A stretch of 64,000 nt of DNA from Bacteroidota bacterium (GTDB lineage Bacteria; Bacteroidota; Bacteroidia; Bacteroidales; Bacteroidaceae), in NCBI GenBank assembly GCA_023458215.1, contig JAEXAJ010000231.1, forward strand, positions 48,577 through 112,576, given 5' to 3'. The notes below the pieces were generated by a model, which worked only from the letters and a program-made list of their open reading frames with translations, ran no database searches and had not been told where the DNA came from. This document shows positions 7,846-17,059 of the stretch, piece by piece. How positions within the stretch are numbered: the first letter of the stretch is position 1; the number at the start of each line of letters is the position of its first letter. Both the position numbers and the translations under genes were made by a program.

Positions 7846-9458
7846 TTACCACGTTTCCGCAGCTTAAAACAGTCGATGTCAGGTGCCCAACCAAAGCTAT
7901 TCACCATACGAATTACATTATTTCCGGGAGCTAAAGTTACGGGAATAGTCACTGCCCCTATCTTATCATTATCACCGGAATTCAGACTTTTTATTTCGGT
8001 CATTGCTCCGTTTATCAAGACTTCCAGCTTTCGGTTTGTCTCGCAACTGTAGTAGATGGTCATATCATATTCGCCGCCTTTTTCGCTATAAACCTCTTTC
8101 CACTCCATAAAGTTCTCTTCACTTCCACCTACCTGTACTACTTTCATTTTACCCGATGAGGCGGGAGATGCCACATACATTATTTGTTTGGGATTCTTTG
8201 CCAAATCATCGTAACAAGGCAGATAGGCACATTCCGCTTCATAAACGCTTGGCTCGATACGTTTTTCAGCTTCCAACCGCCAAATAGCAACACTGTGCGG
8301 AGGCAATGAATACTGAATGTTGTCCTTCATACTACCCAAATTCTTTCCTTTTACCACATCACGTACTTTTACCTTACCGTCCAGTTCGAGTATTTCGAAG
8401 GGTACGCTAAAGTTACAGACTGTATCAGAAGGGTTATACAAAGCCACAGCACGCACCAGTCCACGTTTCTGTTCCAAATCCTTCACCAATACATAGCCTT
8501 CATTTTCATGCTGAACTACATAAGCTTGTAAACCTAAAGGATCCTGATTCAACGCTATCAACTCCTTGTTTTTAAGCAGGGCCAAAGAGGCTTCGGGGAT
8601 AGTAGTCATATCGCAACCGATAAGTAACGGCGAGCTCATGATACACCACATTCCAAAATGCACTTCTTCTTCCTCCGGCTTCAACCCGCGACCTATTTCC
8701 AACATATCCATGTCATTGTAATGCCCTTCACCAATGTAAGCGGACAAGTATAGATTCTTGCCGATAATGTACTTCACCGTATTCCATTTTGGATTTATAT
8801 CCGAGCTGATTCGCCAAGAGCGTGCCAACCGTTTTGCCCAAGTACCCGGAAACGCCCAACGGCAAATATTGATGGAAACATCGGTACGACCGGTATTTTT
8901 GATAGCTTCACTAATCGCAGTATATCGTTTTTCTTCATTCAGCCCCAATTCCAATGCACCACAATAATCTATCTTGATAAAGTCATAATTCCATTCTTTC
9001 AGGTAAAGATCCATATCTTGCTGTTCATGTCCATAGAGTCCCGCTCCCACTCCATTGGCATCATCGTCCCAGATAGAGCCGCATGTATTGTCCCCTGCAT
9101 CTGAATAAATGCCTGCTTTCAATCCTAAAGAATGGATATAATCAGATACGACGCGCATGCCATTAGGAAAACGCTCTTTGTGAGCATGCATTTTTCCCGT
9201 TTCATCACGCCACCCGAAAAAACCATCGTCTACATTAATATACAGATAGCCTGCATCTTTAAGTCCATGAGTGACTAAGGCATCGGCCTGCTTTTTAATT
9301 AAATCTTCATCAATATTGACACGATAGGTATTCCACGAGCTCCACCCCATTAATGGTGGTAAAAAAGGCTTCGGACTTCCTGTTTCGGTTGCGGAAGCCG
9401 ATAAACTTGTAGTAAGAAGAAGAGCTAAAAAAGCTCCGGTAATAGAATGTGTCTTCAT
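7842..9458 (-). CDS. GH27 alpha-galactosidase with C-terminal carbohydrate-binding-like domain
   Basis: A 538-residue secreted glycosidase. A signal peptide (1-23) is followed by a GH27 (beta/alpha)8 barrel beginning LPPLMGWSSWNTY. The catalytic nucleophile is D164 in FIKIDYCG and the acid/base is D220 in RISSD. A beta-sandwich follows the barrel, and the last ~130 residues (from EPSVYEAECAYLPCY) look like a CBM6/CBM35-type module. It probably cleaves terminal alpha-galactose (or beta-L-arabinopyranose, also known in GH27) from oligosaccharides in the periplasm. It lies in the PUL with a GH2 enzyme, SusC and SusD. Confidence 0.9.
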   Translation of the reverse strand: MKTHSITGAFLALLLTTSLSASATETGSPKPFLPPLMGWSSWNTYRVNIDEDLIKKQADALVTHGLKDAGYLYINVDDGFFGWRDETGKMHAHKERFPNGMRVVSDYIHSLGLKAGIYSDAGDNTCGSIWDDDANGVGAGLYGHEQQDMDLYLKEWNYDFIKIDYCGALELGLNEEKRYTAISEAIKNTGRTDVSINICRWAFPGTWAKRLARSWRISSDINPKWNTVKYIIGKNLYLSAYIGEGHYNDMDMLEIGRGLKPEEEEVHFGMWCIMSSPLLIGCDMTTIPEASLALLKNKELIALNQDPLGLQAYVVQHENEGYVLVKDLEQKRGLVRAVALYNPSDTVCNFSVPFEILELDGKVKVRDVVKGKNLGSMKDNIQYSLPPHSVAIWRLEAEKRIEPSVYEAECAYLPCYDDLAKNPKQIMYVASPASSGKMKVVQVGGSEENFMEWKEVYSEKGGEYDMTIYYSCETNRKLEVLINGAMTEIKSLNSGDNDKIGAVTIPVTLAPGNNVIRMVNSFGWAPDIDCFKLRKRGK

Positions 9459-9504
9459 TGGTATTCCTAATTTCAGATTAAATATGCATGAAACTAAAAT
9501 CTAT

Positions 9505-11562
9505 TTATGTGGGGAATGTAATCACGAAACTCGCTCCTTCGGTATATTCACTATCAATCCGGATAGTCCCTCCAAGTCGTGTCACAATCAGCCTGCAAAT
9601 ATAAAGCCCCAAGCCGGTGCCCGGTCTAAAATCGTCCATTTTGGTAAAACGTTCAAAAACCCACTCTTGCTTTTCAACCGGAATTCCAACACCCGTATCG
9701 GTAATTCTTATTTCTAATTGTCCGGTAGCATTTCTACGGCAGCCCAAAGTAATCCGCCCACTTTCCGTAAACTTATTGGCATTGTCCAGTAAATGAGCTA
9801 TGGCTTGTGAAAAGTAGGGTATGTTCGTCTTGAAATTACAACAATTTTCCTCCATATCTTCCACACAGTATTCAATCGTATCTTTGCCTGCAACAGATTT
9901 TATTTTTTCCATCTCCTGCATACAAATACCTCTTAAATCAGCCTCTTCCATCGGAAGTCCTTCGGCAGAACTGCTCAAGTTGGAAACTTCCAATAGATTG
10001 TTCAACAAACCGGTAAGCAAGTCTGTATTTTGCTGAATCAACCCGGGAAATTCTTCCTTACACTCAATGTCTATCGATTCATCGAGCAACAAACTACTGA
10101 ATCCGTTAATCGCATTCAGCGGAGTACGAATCTCGTGACACATCGAGTTGATAAAGGCTGTTTTCATTTTTTCACTCTCCTGAGCTCTTTCACTCTGCTT
10201 TATCACTTCATTATTCGATTCTATCAGTTTCTTTTGCATTCGTTTCAGTTTGTTCAGATGATAACGCTGACTGACACCCCAAGCTACGGACAGAGCGCAA
10301 ACAAAAAGGATGGAAATGATTGCTACTTTACGGTTTCGCGAAGTCAAACGTTCTCTTTCCAGTTCAAGATGATTCAAATCATAGCGGGCGTCCATATCTG
10401 CACGAAGTTTCTTCGTCTCTCCATCCATGATTTTTTCTTTCAACTGATAATTTTTCTGCATCAACTCATAAGCTTTTTCATACTCTTTCAAAGCAGCAAA
10501 ACTTTCAGCTTGCTCTTTATAAGTACTAGCAATCACAGATTCGGCAACAGATACATCATTGTTTTTATAAAAGTCAATAATCGAATCGCCATACATGATA
10601 GCCTTTTTATAATCTTTCACGTCAATAAAGAATCCTTGATAGCCAAAATAAGATGAAATCAAATCACCTCTTTTACGATTCATTGCATCCATCTTCTTTA
10701 AACAATCCAGCGCTTTATTATAACCTACGATTGTAGGGAAATGAGCCATTCCCAAATAATAAAGTGAATGGACGAACTCAAAATTCTGATAAACATCCGC
10801 CTTGACATCAGGTAATTCTTTATATTGCTTGAGGATATCCATCATCTTCTCTAGGAACATTACCGCCTCTTTATCATTTTTGGAGTTGAGGTGGACAATA
10901 TATATATTATCATTCACCCAAAAAAGTATTTCAGCACCATATTCAAGAGGCACTTGTTGTATCAGCTCAAACAAACGTTTGAAATAGCGCAACGCATTTC
11001 GATAAGAATCGATATTATGGTCCGAGATAGACAAAGCGTCTGCCATTCCCAAAGCATAATTACGTTCTATCTGGAAATAGATATCCTTGAGGTTTTCATC
11101 CGAATTAGTGTACATCGCCGTCAGTTCTTCAATAATCTGTCTTTCATCTCTCACCCAATCGGCGATAGAACGAATATGCCTTAAGCGTACTTCTGTAATA
11201 AAACTCCGTTTACGTTCACCCGTCAAAACTTTGTCGGCTAGTCCCAGATAATAAATGACTGAATCATTTGTCAGCACTCTTTCTCTTCTATCTATTCCCA
11301 TCACAAGCTTACGCAGTGCATCCGAGATGATATATTCGTTTTTTGCCTTAATACCTTCTTCAAGCAAAATACGGGTAAGTGGTATAGAATCTTTAAAAAG
11401 ATAATTCCGGTAATAATTATCAAGATTCAAACAGTGCCACATTCGTTCTTTTTGTGTTTTGGCATGCGCGAACAATGCTTTCAGACTATCCGCCTGTACA
11501 TCTTTTGACAGAGCCGAAGTCGAATAAAGAAGTATAATGAAGAAAAGCGCAAAAGCTCTCAT
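9505..11562 (-). CDS. Membrane sensor histidine kinase with TPR-like periplasmic region
   Basis: A 685-residue protein: signal peptide, about 380 residues of helical, TPR-like repeats, one transmembrane helix (VAIISILFVCALSVAWGV), a short coiled coil, a HisKA domain with the phosphorylated histidine in FINSMCHEIRTPLNAI, and an HATPase_c domain (N box LLDNANKF, G boxes DTGVGIP and GTGLGLY). No receiver domain is attached. No separate response regulator is seen nearby, and the other regulator of the locus (19652-22465) lacks kinase and receiver domains. It lies between SusD and the alpha-galactosidase gene on the same strand. Confidence 0.9.
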   Translation of the reverse strand: MRAFALFFIILLYSTSALSKDVQADSLKALFAHAKTQKERMWHCLNLDNYYRNYLFKDSIPLTRILLEEGIKAKNEYIISDALRKLVMGIDRRERVLTNDSVIYYLGLADKVLTGERKRSFITEVRLRHIRSIADWVRDERQIIEELTAMYTNSDENLKDIYFQIERNYALGMADALSISDHNIDSYRNALRYFKRLFELIQQVPLEYGAEILFWVNDNIYIVHLNSKNDKEAVMFLEKMMDILKQYKELPDVKADVYQNFEFVHSLYYLGMAHFPTIVGYNKALDCLKKMDAMNRKRGDLISSYFGYQGFFIDVKDYKKAIMYGDSIIDFYKNNDVSVAESVIASTYKEQAESFAALKEYEKAYELMQKNYQLKEKIMDGETKKLRADMDARYDLNHLELERERLTSRNRKVAIISILFVCALSVAWGVSQRYHLNKLKRMQKKLIESNNEVIKQSERAQESEKMKTAFINSMCHEIRTPLNAINGFSSLLLDESIDIECKEEFPGLIQQNTDLLTGLLNNLLEVSNLSSSAEGLPMEEADLRGICMQEMEKIKSVAGKDTIEYCVEDMEENCCNFKTNIPYFSQAIAHLLDNANKFTESGRITLGCRRNATGQLEIRITDTGVGIPVEKQEWVFERFTKMDDFRPGTGLGLYICRLIVTRLGGTIRIDSEYTEGASFVITFPT

Positions 11563-11757
11563 TTATTTTTTGTTTGTAAGTGAGAAGCAAAAATAGATAA
11601 ATTATTTAAACTTCCGCTCGAAAAAGGAAGAAAAGCATTTTTTTCTTGCTTAATAGGAAGAAAAGAAGGCTGAATTCAAATGAAAACAGCCTTCGTCAGC
11701 TCACAAAAGAATAACCATAAGAGTGAATTATATAATTGCTATACCTATCTATTAGAG

Positions 11758-13539
11758 CTAGTAGCCGGGATTCTGTATCAACAGATTGTTTTTATTCATC
11801 TCATCGAGATAAATCGGCATAAAATAAGACTTGTCGTTCCACTTTCTTTCCTGCACTTGAATAATCTTATAGGTAGGTTCTTGTGAGCCATAAGCATACC
11901 GGATATCAATTCCCTGAGCAGGTTTAAGGACATCAGGGGCAATCATCCAGCGACGGATATCAAAATAACGATGCTGCTCGTATGCCAGTTCTATCTTCCG
12001 TTCATTACGATAATGCTCCATCAGCACATCCCCTTTTTCGGTAGAAGGTATGTCCGGCATGCCGGCACGTTTACGAATCAGGTTGATAGTCTGGCGGGCT
12101 TCGTCTTCCTCACCCAGTTCGAGGCAGGCTTCGGCATAATTCAGTAATACTTCGGCATAGCGTATCTGGCGCCAGGGATAGGGTTGCTTGTCGTACTGAT
12201 GGTTGACAGAAGGATCAAGAAACTTACGCATATAATAGCCTGTATAGGTTCCGTTCCAGTCTTCGATCGGTCCCTGACGGGTATCCAATCCCGCGCTATA
12301 ACTGCCATCGGCTTGTTGGTAAAATGCGGTCTGTACAATACCGTCGGGATCGGAGCCGATGGCATCGTCAGGACGCTGGCGCCAATGAGAACCATTGTAC
12401 ATTATACTGGCATAGAAACGAGGATCTCTATTTTCATAAGGACGAGCGGCTTGCCGGGGATTGGACCAGCTGAACTTTGTTCCATCGTTCATTTCGTAAG
12501 AATCGACCAGCTGACCGGTCGGTGTATTGCCTCCCCAACCGTGGAAGCCATTCGGGCTATTGAACAACCCTACACGAGGCAACTGGAAGTCGCCACTATT
12601 GTGATTGACATAATCATAATACTGCAACATGATGTCTTCGTCCGAATTGTGGCATAGAAAGATATCGACATAGTTCCGTGACGCTTCATCCATGCTTGCC
12701 CATCCTCCGGCTTCACCATACAAGTGATAGATGCCTAAGTTCATAACTGCCTTGGCTGCTTCCTTCGCTTTACGCCAACGCTCGGTGCGGTCACCGCTCA
12801 CATAGCCTATCAATTCGGGATTTTTGTAGTCTGAAGCCCACTGCGATTGCGATACATACAAATCGCTTGCCGCATAGAGCAGGACACGGGCTTTCAATGC
12901 CAGGGCGGCACCTTTCGTAGCACGTGCCTTATCCCCGGTAAGAGGCAAAGCAGCGGCAGCGGCATCCAGGTCTTTTACAATGAAGTCGACAGTTTCTTCG
13001 AAGGTATTGCGAGCTACCAGCAATTCGTCGGACGGTGTATAAGACTTCTCAATCAAAGGTACCCCACCCCACTGGCTCATCAACCAATAATAGAAATAAG
13101 CACGCAGGTAATGCACCTCTCCTTTCAGACGATCGACCGCATCGCCTTCCAACGCATACTTTTCGGCATTCTCGAAGAAGATGTTACAGGAACGAATGTT
13201 TTTATAGAGATTGTTCCAGTTGATGTTGTGGAAAGTCATAATCCAGAAGTTAGGAGCAAGTATGCCTTGATAACTGGGACTTAACTCGCTCATCACGACC
13301 GGTTGGCTTTCCCATGCCCAAACCTCCATAGACTCGTCACAGAGTGAAGAGAGCATGACGGTGTGGAATCCCCACTTCTGCCCTTCATAGATGTTGTTTA
13401 CAAAAGCGGTAATCAGGGATTCGTCGGTCCATACCACAGCATCCGAGTAACGGTCCACCGGGTCTACGTTCAGGAAGTTGTCGTTGCATGCCGTCAATGT
13501 CAGGCATACCAACAGGATCAGTTTATATAAATGTTTCAT
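11758..13539 (-). CDS. SusD/RagB-family glycan-binding lipoprotein
   Basis: A 593-residue lipoprotein with lipobox LTAC (mature N-terminus CNDNFLNVDP), placed at the outer membrane surface. The middle holds the SusD TPR-like helices and the C-terminus has NYAEACLELGEEDEARQTIN, typical of RagB/SusD. It binds the target glycan and forms the lid of the SusC transporter. The gene starts 12 bases after the SusC stop, the classic tandem arrangement. Confidence 0.95.
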   Translation of the reverse strand: MKHLYKLILLVCLTLTACNDNFLNVDPVDRYSDAVVWTDESLITAFVNNIYEGQKWGFHTVMLSSLCDESMEVWAWESQPVVMSELSPSYQGILAPNFWIMTFHNINWNNLYKNIRSCNIFFENAEKYALEGDAVDRLKGEVHYLRAYFYYWLMSQWGGVPLIEKSYTPSDELLVARNTFEETVDFIVKDLDAAAAALPLTGDKARATKGAALALKARVLLYAASDLYVSQSQWASDYKNPELIGYVSGDRTERWRKAKEAAKAVMNLGIYHLYGEAGGWASMDEASRNYVDIFLCHNSDEDIMLQYYDYVNHNSGDFQLPRVGLFNSPNGFHGWGGNTPTGQLVDSYEMNDGTKFSWSNPRQAARPYENRDPRFYASIMYNGSHWRQRPDDAIGSDPDGIVQTAFYQQADGSYSAGLDTRQGPIEDWNGTYTGYYMRKFLDPSVNHQYDKQPYPWRQIRYAEVLLNYAEACLELGEEDEARQTINLIRKRAGMPDIPSTEKGDVLMEHYRNERKIELAYEQHRYFDIRRWMIAPDVLKPAQGIDIRYAYGSQEPTYKIIQVQERKWNDKSYFMPIYLDEMNKNNLLIQNPGY

Positions 13540-13551
13540 GTCTTTCGGTTT

Positions 13552-16500
13552 TTAAAAAGTAAGATTAATGCCAAAGTTGATTACTTTATTCAAAGGGTAG
13601 TTATAGCCGGAACCGCTGGTGTTTTCAGGATCGTAGTCTTTCATATCCGGACTGAAGGTCAGCAAGTTGTAGGCATTGATGTAGACACGTACATGTTCGA
13701 TGCCGGCTTTCTTGCTCCATACGGAAGGTACGGTATACCCCAGTTCGATGTTTTTCAGACGCACGTAGTCGGTCTTGTGCAACCAAAAGGTGTTCTGCTG
13801 GTTGACGAAGTACTCGTTGCTGCGGTTGTAGGTTCGGGGATAGGAAGCAGACGGGTTGTCTTCGGTCCAACGATTGTCGTAGAAGCTCTTCAGGTAATTG
13901 GCAAAGTCACCCGATTCGGTAGTCTGATAGAACACACCGCCGAAGGCGCCTTGCAGCAGGCAAGAAAGGTCGAAGTCCTTGTAACCAAGATCAATATTCA
14001 AACCTCCTGTAAAACGCGGTGTGCGACTTTTATCATTTCGCACACGGTCGTTGCCGTCTATTATTTGGTTGCCATCCACATCTTTAAAGATGATATCTCC
14101 CGGACGCGCTCCGGCCCAATGGGGATAAGCGTCGATTTCAGCTTGATTCTTGAAGATGCCGATGGCTTCATAATAAAGCCCTGAATTGATAGGTTTGCCG
14201 GTAGACTTCTGATATTCGGGTGTTCCGGCGGCTTCATCCCAAAAGAGTATCTTGTTCTTGGCATATACGCCGTTCAGGTTTACACCCAAGCGGAAGTCAT
14301 TAAAGCGTTTCCGATAATCGATATTGAAGTCTACGCCTTGGTTCTGTACTTCGCCCAGGTTTTCATCGGGCAACAATAATCCCGATGTCGAAGGTACGGA
14401 AGCATTACGTTTCCATAGAATGTCGGTGCGCTTGTTGTGGAAATAGTCGATGGTCACTGCCAAATCGCCTTGCAGGAATTGCAGGTCGATACCGATATTC
14501 TTTTGTGTAGCAGTTTCCCAGGTTACATTCTGATTGGGGGCAACTCCTTCTTTCAGGGCTTGATTCAGCGTAGCGCCGTTGTTGGTCACAAACATCAAAT
14601 CATTAAAGGTATAGGCTGCGAGGTATTGATAAGGATCAATCATATCGTTACCCGTCTGCCCCCATGAAGCACGTACTTTGGCAAAAGAGACGAAAGGAAG
14701 GGCTTTCTTCCAAAAGTTTTCTTCGGAAATGACGTAACCCAAAGACACACCCGGAAAGAAACCGAACTTATTGGAGCGATCAAAGATATAAGAACCCTGA
14801 TAACGCCATACAAACTCTGCCAGATATTTGGATTTATAAGCATAGTTGACGCGTCCGAAATAATTCAAACGGGCTTCTTTATAGGCAGTACCCGTATTAT
14901 TCATCTCGCTCTGACCTCCGGCAAACAGCTGGTCGATAGAAGCCGAGAGGAAATAGCGTCGGAAAGCTTCAAAAGAATCACCATCCTTGGTAATACGTTC
15001 CACACCTGCCAGAATATTTATATCGTGAACATTGGCAAATGTACGGGTATAATTGGCAATGCCACTCAACAACACACCCAAGTTATCTTCCATTGACTCG
15101 GTAAGGCGCGGATCACTAAATCCTTTTTTACCTTCCACAAGTGCAGGCTGACCGTTGGCATCCTTGGAGCTACCATCCCATGAATACAGATACCAAGGTT
15201 TTTGCCAGATTTTACGGAAGCGGAAACTTTTATCCAAAGAAGCCGTTGCCTTGAGCGAAAGACCTTCGACGTATGGGACCTTTATATTCACGCCGAAATC
15301 GCCATTGAGCACATAACGTTTGTCTCTTTCGTAACCCGTCTGATTGGTACAGATCACCACAGGATTATCACCAAATTCGATATCCGGACCGGGCAAGCCG
15401 TTGGGCCAGTAAGCGGGAGAGTTTGGTTTAGAACGCATCAGCATACGGAACACATTCTCGGCAGAACGGGTGGGATAATGACGATCTTCCATACGACCGG
15501 TCAGGTTGACATAGGTATCGATGTATTTATTGATTTTCATATCCAGGTTCATCTTCAGGTCGTACTGGTTGTATTTCGAGCCACTGTTGCGGTAGAAAGC
15601 GTCTTGTCCTTTGGCCGATACGCTGACATAATACTTCACGTTATCCGTACCCCCGTCAATCGTGGCATTGGCGTATGTCTGCGAAGACCAATTCTTCAGG
15701 GTTTCGCTGAACCAGTCGGTGTCCGGATGTCCCCAAGGATCGGAACCGTCGGCATAAAGTTTCATATCTGTATCCGAGAAGCGGGGTTTGTTGCCGGCAT
15801 ATTGGTCGATTTCATTCATCAGGGTGGCGTATTCTACGGCATTTGTCATTTTAGGAATGACGGTAGGAGCTGTAATACCATAATTATAAGTGGCGCTCAA
15901 TTTAGGTTTGCCCGATTTGCCCCGCTTGGTGGTAATCAGGATAACACCGTTGGCGGCCTGCGCTCCATAGATAGCTGCGGAGGCGTCTTTCAGCACGGAC
16001 ATGGTTTCGATGGTATTCGGGTCGATACGTTCCAGTGAACGTCCGGGTACGCCATCGACCACTACGAGCGGGTCGGCTTTACCGAAAGTGTTTACACCAC
16101 GTACGGTAATCGTGGCACCGTCGTAACCCGGTTCAGAGGTATTGGATACGGCAACCACACCCGGCAGACGACCGGCAATGCCCTGACTCACGTTAGTAAC
16201 CGGAGTTTTTGCGAGCTTCTCCCCTCCTACACTGGTGACGGAACCGGAAAGAGTGGCTTTTTTCTGTGCACCATAACCTACAACGACTACTTCGTCCAGC
16301 AGTTCGCTGTCTTCTTTCATCTGAATAACGAGTAAGCTTTTTCCATTGATACTGATGTCCTGCGGTACATAACCGATGTAGGAGATACTCAAACCTGCAT
16401 TTGCCGAAGCTACTTTCAGGGTGAAATTGCCGTCCAAATCGGTGATAGCGCCATTGGTGGTGCCTTTCTCCATGATGGAGACGCCTATCAGGGCTTCATT

Positions 16501-16647
16501 TGTCTTTTCATCTGTGATTTTTCCTTTCACTGTAAAGGATTGTGCACTTGCATGCACGGCTACTCCAAGTATAAAAATAACGAGTAGTGCCCATCGTTGC
16601 AGCATTTGTCTTCTTTTACTGCGATTAATAATTTCCAATGTTTTCAT
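13552..16647 (-). CDS. SusC/RagA TonB-dependent outer-membrane transporter
   Basis: A 1031-residue protein with signal sequence, an N-terminal carboxypeptidase-D-like domain (VKGKITDEKTNEALIGVSI), a TonB box-like region DEVVVVGYG, a plug with the signature DASAAIYGAQAANGVILITT, and a 22-strand barrel ending in the aromatic residue of INLTF. It imports oligosaccharides across the outer membrane with energy from TonB, together with the SusD partner downstream. The intergenic region before its start carries inverted-repeat sites and a 22-bp-period array. Confidence 0.96.
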   Translation of the reverse strand: MKTLEIINRSKRRQMLQRWALLVIFILGVAVHASAQSFTVKGKITDEKTNEALIGVSIMEKGTTNGAITDLDGNFTLKVASANAGLSISYIGYVPQDISINGKSLLVIQMKEDSELLDEVVVVGYGAQKKATLSGSVTSVGGEKLAKTPVTNVSQGIAGRLPGVVAVSNTSEPGYDGATITVRGVNTFGKADPLVVVDGVPGRSLERIDPNTIETMSVLKDASAAIYGAQAANGVILITTKRGKSGKPKLSATYNYGITAPTVIPKMTNAVEYATLMNEIDQYAGNKPRFSDTDMKLYADGSDPWGHPDTDWFSETLKNWSSQTYANATIDGGTDNVKYYVSVSAKGQDAFYRNSGSKYNQYDLKMNLDMKINKYIDTYVNLTGRMEDRHYPTRSAENVFRMLMRSKPNSPAYWPNGLPGPDIEFGDNPVVICTNQTGYERDKRYVLNGDFGVNIKVPYVEGLSLKATASLDKSFRFRKIWQKPWYLYSWDGSSKDANGQPALVEGKKGFSDPRLTESMEDNLGVLLSGIANYTRTFANVHDINILAGVERITKDGDSFEAFRRYFLSASIDQLFAGGQSEMNNTGTAYKEARLNYFGRVNYAYKSKYLAEFVWRYQGSYIFDRSNKFGFFPGVSLGYVISEENFWKKALPFVSFAKVRASWGQTGNDMIDPYQYLAAYTFNDLMFVTNNGATLNQALKEGVAPNQNVTWETATQKNIGIDLQFLQGDLAVTIDYFHNKRTDILWKRNASVPSTSGLLLPDENLGEVQNQGVDFNIDYRKRFNDFRLGVNLNGVYAKNKILFWDEAAGTPEYQKSTGKPINSGLYYEAIGIFKNQAEIDAYPHWAGARPGDIIFKDVDGNQIIDGNDRVRNDKSRTPRFTGGLNIDLGYKDFDLSCLLQGAFGGVFYQTTESGDFANYLKSFYDNRWTEDNPSASYPRTYNRSNEYFVNQQNTFWLHKTDYVRLKNIELGYTVPSVWSKKAGIEHVRVYINAYNLLTFSPDMKDYDPENTSGSGYNYPLNKVINFGINLTF

Positions 16648-16733
16648 AAAAGTTATTAGTATTAAGTATGAATGAAATAAATCCTTGGGGAATCAATTAC
16701 TTTCTTCCCCCACAAAGTTTAAAAAGTGATTTT

Positions 16734-16840
16734 ATCTGTCACGCTATCACGGAACAGGTGATATACAACTATTATTCAAGTTATTACAGCGTGATAGATA
16801 CCCGTGACAGATACTTTATTTTCCCCTTGATCTATCACGC
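16734..16840 (-). promoter_or_regulatory. Inverted-repeat sites upstream of susC
   Basis: ATCTGTCACG (16734-16743) and CTATCACGG (16744-16752) recur in reverse complement as GCGTGATAG (16789-16797) and CCGTGACAGAT (16802-16812), and once more as CTATCACGC (16832-16840). Five related half-sites within ~107 bases, 90-190 bases upstream of susC, suggest an operator for the PUL regulator. Confidence 0.5.
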
Positions 16841-16883
16841 CGGACACCAAGCGTCAAGTGCCTTCTAATAGGACATCGAACGA

Positions 16884-17038
16884 GTTTCAATGATGTAAAC
16901 CCCTAGTTTCAACAGTCAGAACTACTAGTTTCAACGTGTGAAACTACTGGTTTCAACGTATGAAACTCCCAGTTTCAAGGCATGAAACTCCCGGTTCCAA
17001 CCCATTGAAACTATCAGTCCAATAAGTTGAAACTCTAG
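16884..17038. repeat. Degenerate tandem array, 22-bp period, GTTTCAA/GAAAC
   Basis: GTTTCAA or a one-to-two-base variant begins at 16884, 16906, 16928, 16950, 16972, 16994 and 17017, a period of 22 (once 23) bases. From the third unit on, GAAAC follows inside each unit, so each unit is a small palindrome (GTTTCAACgtgtGAAAC in the third). No coding potential was seen. The array fills the space between the GH2 stop and the susC upstream region. Confidence 0.85.
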
Positions 17039-17059
17039 TAAGTTCTATAGGTCAATCTG

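Noticed and set aside
10030..10656. 208-codon + strand frame inside the sensor kinase gene
   Set aside because: Antisense shadow; hydrophobic and biased composition without a family match.
15202..16038. 278-codon + strand frame inside susC
   Set aside because: Antisense shadow of a strongly conserved SusC coding region.
16884..17038. Possible CRISPR array
   Set aside because: Repeats are degenerate and directly adjacent; there are no unique spacers and no cas genes.
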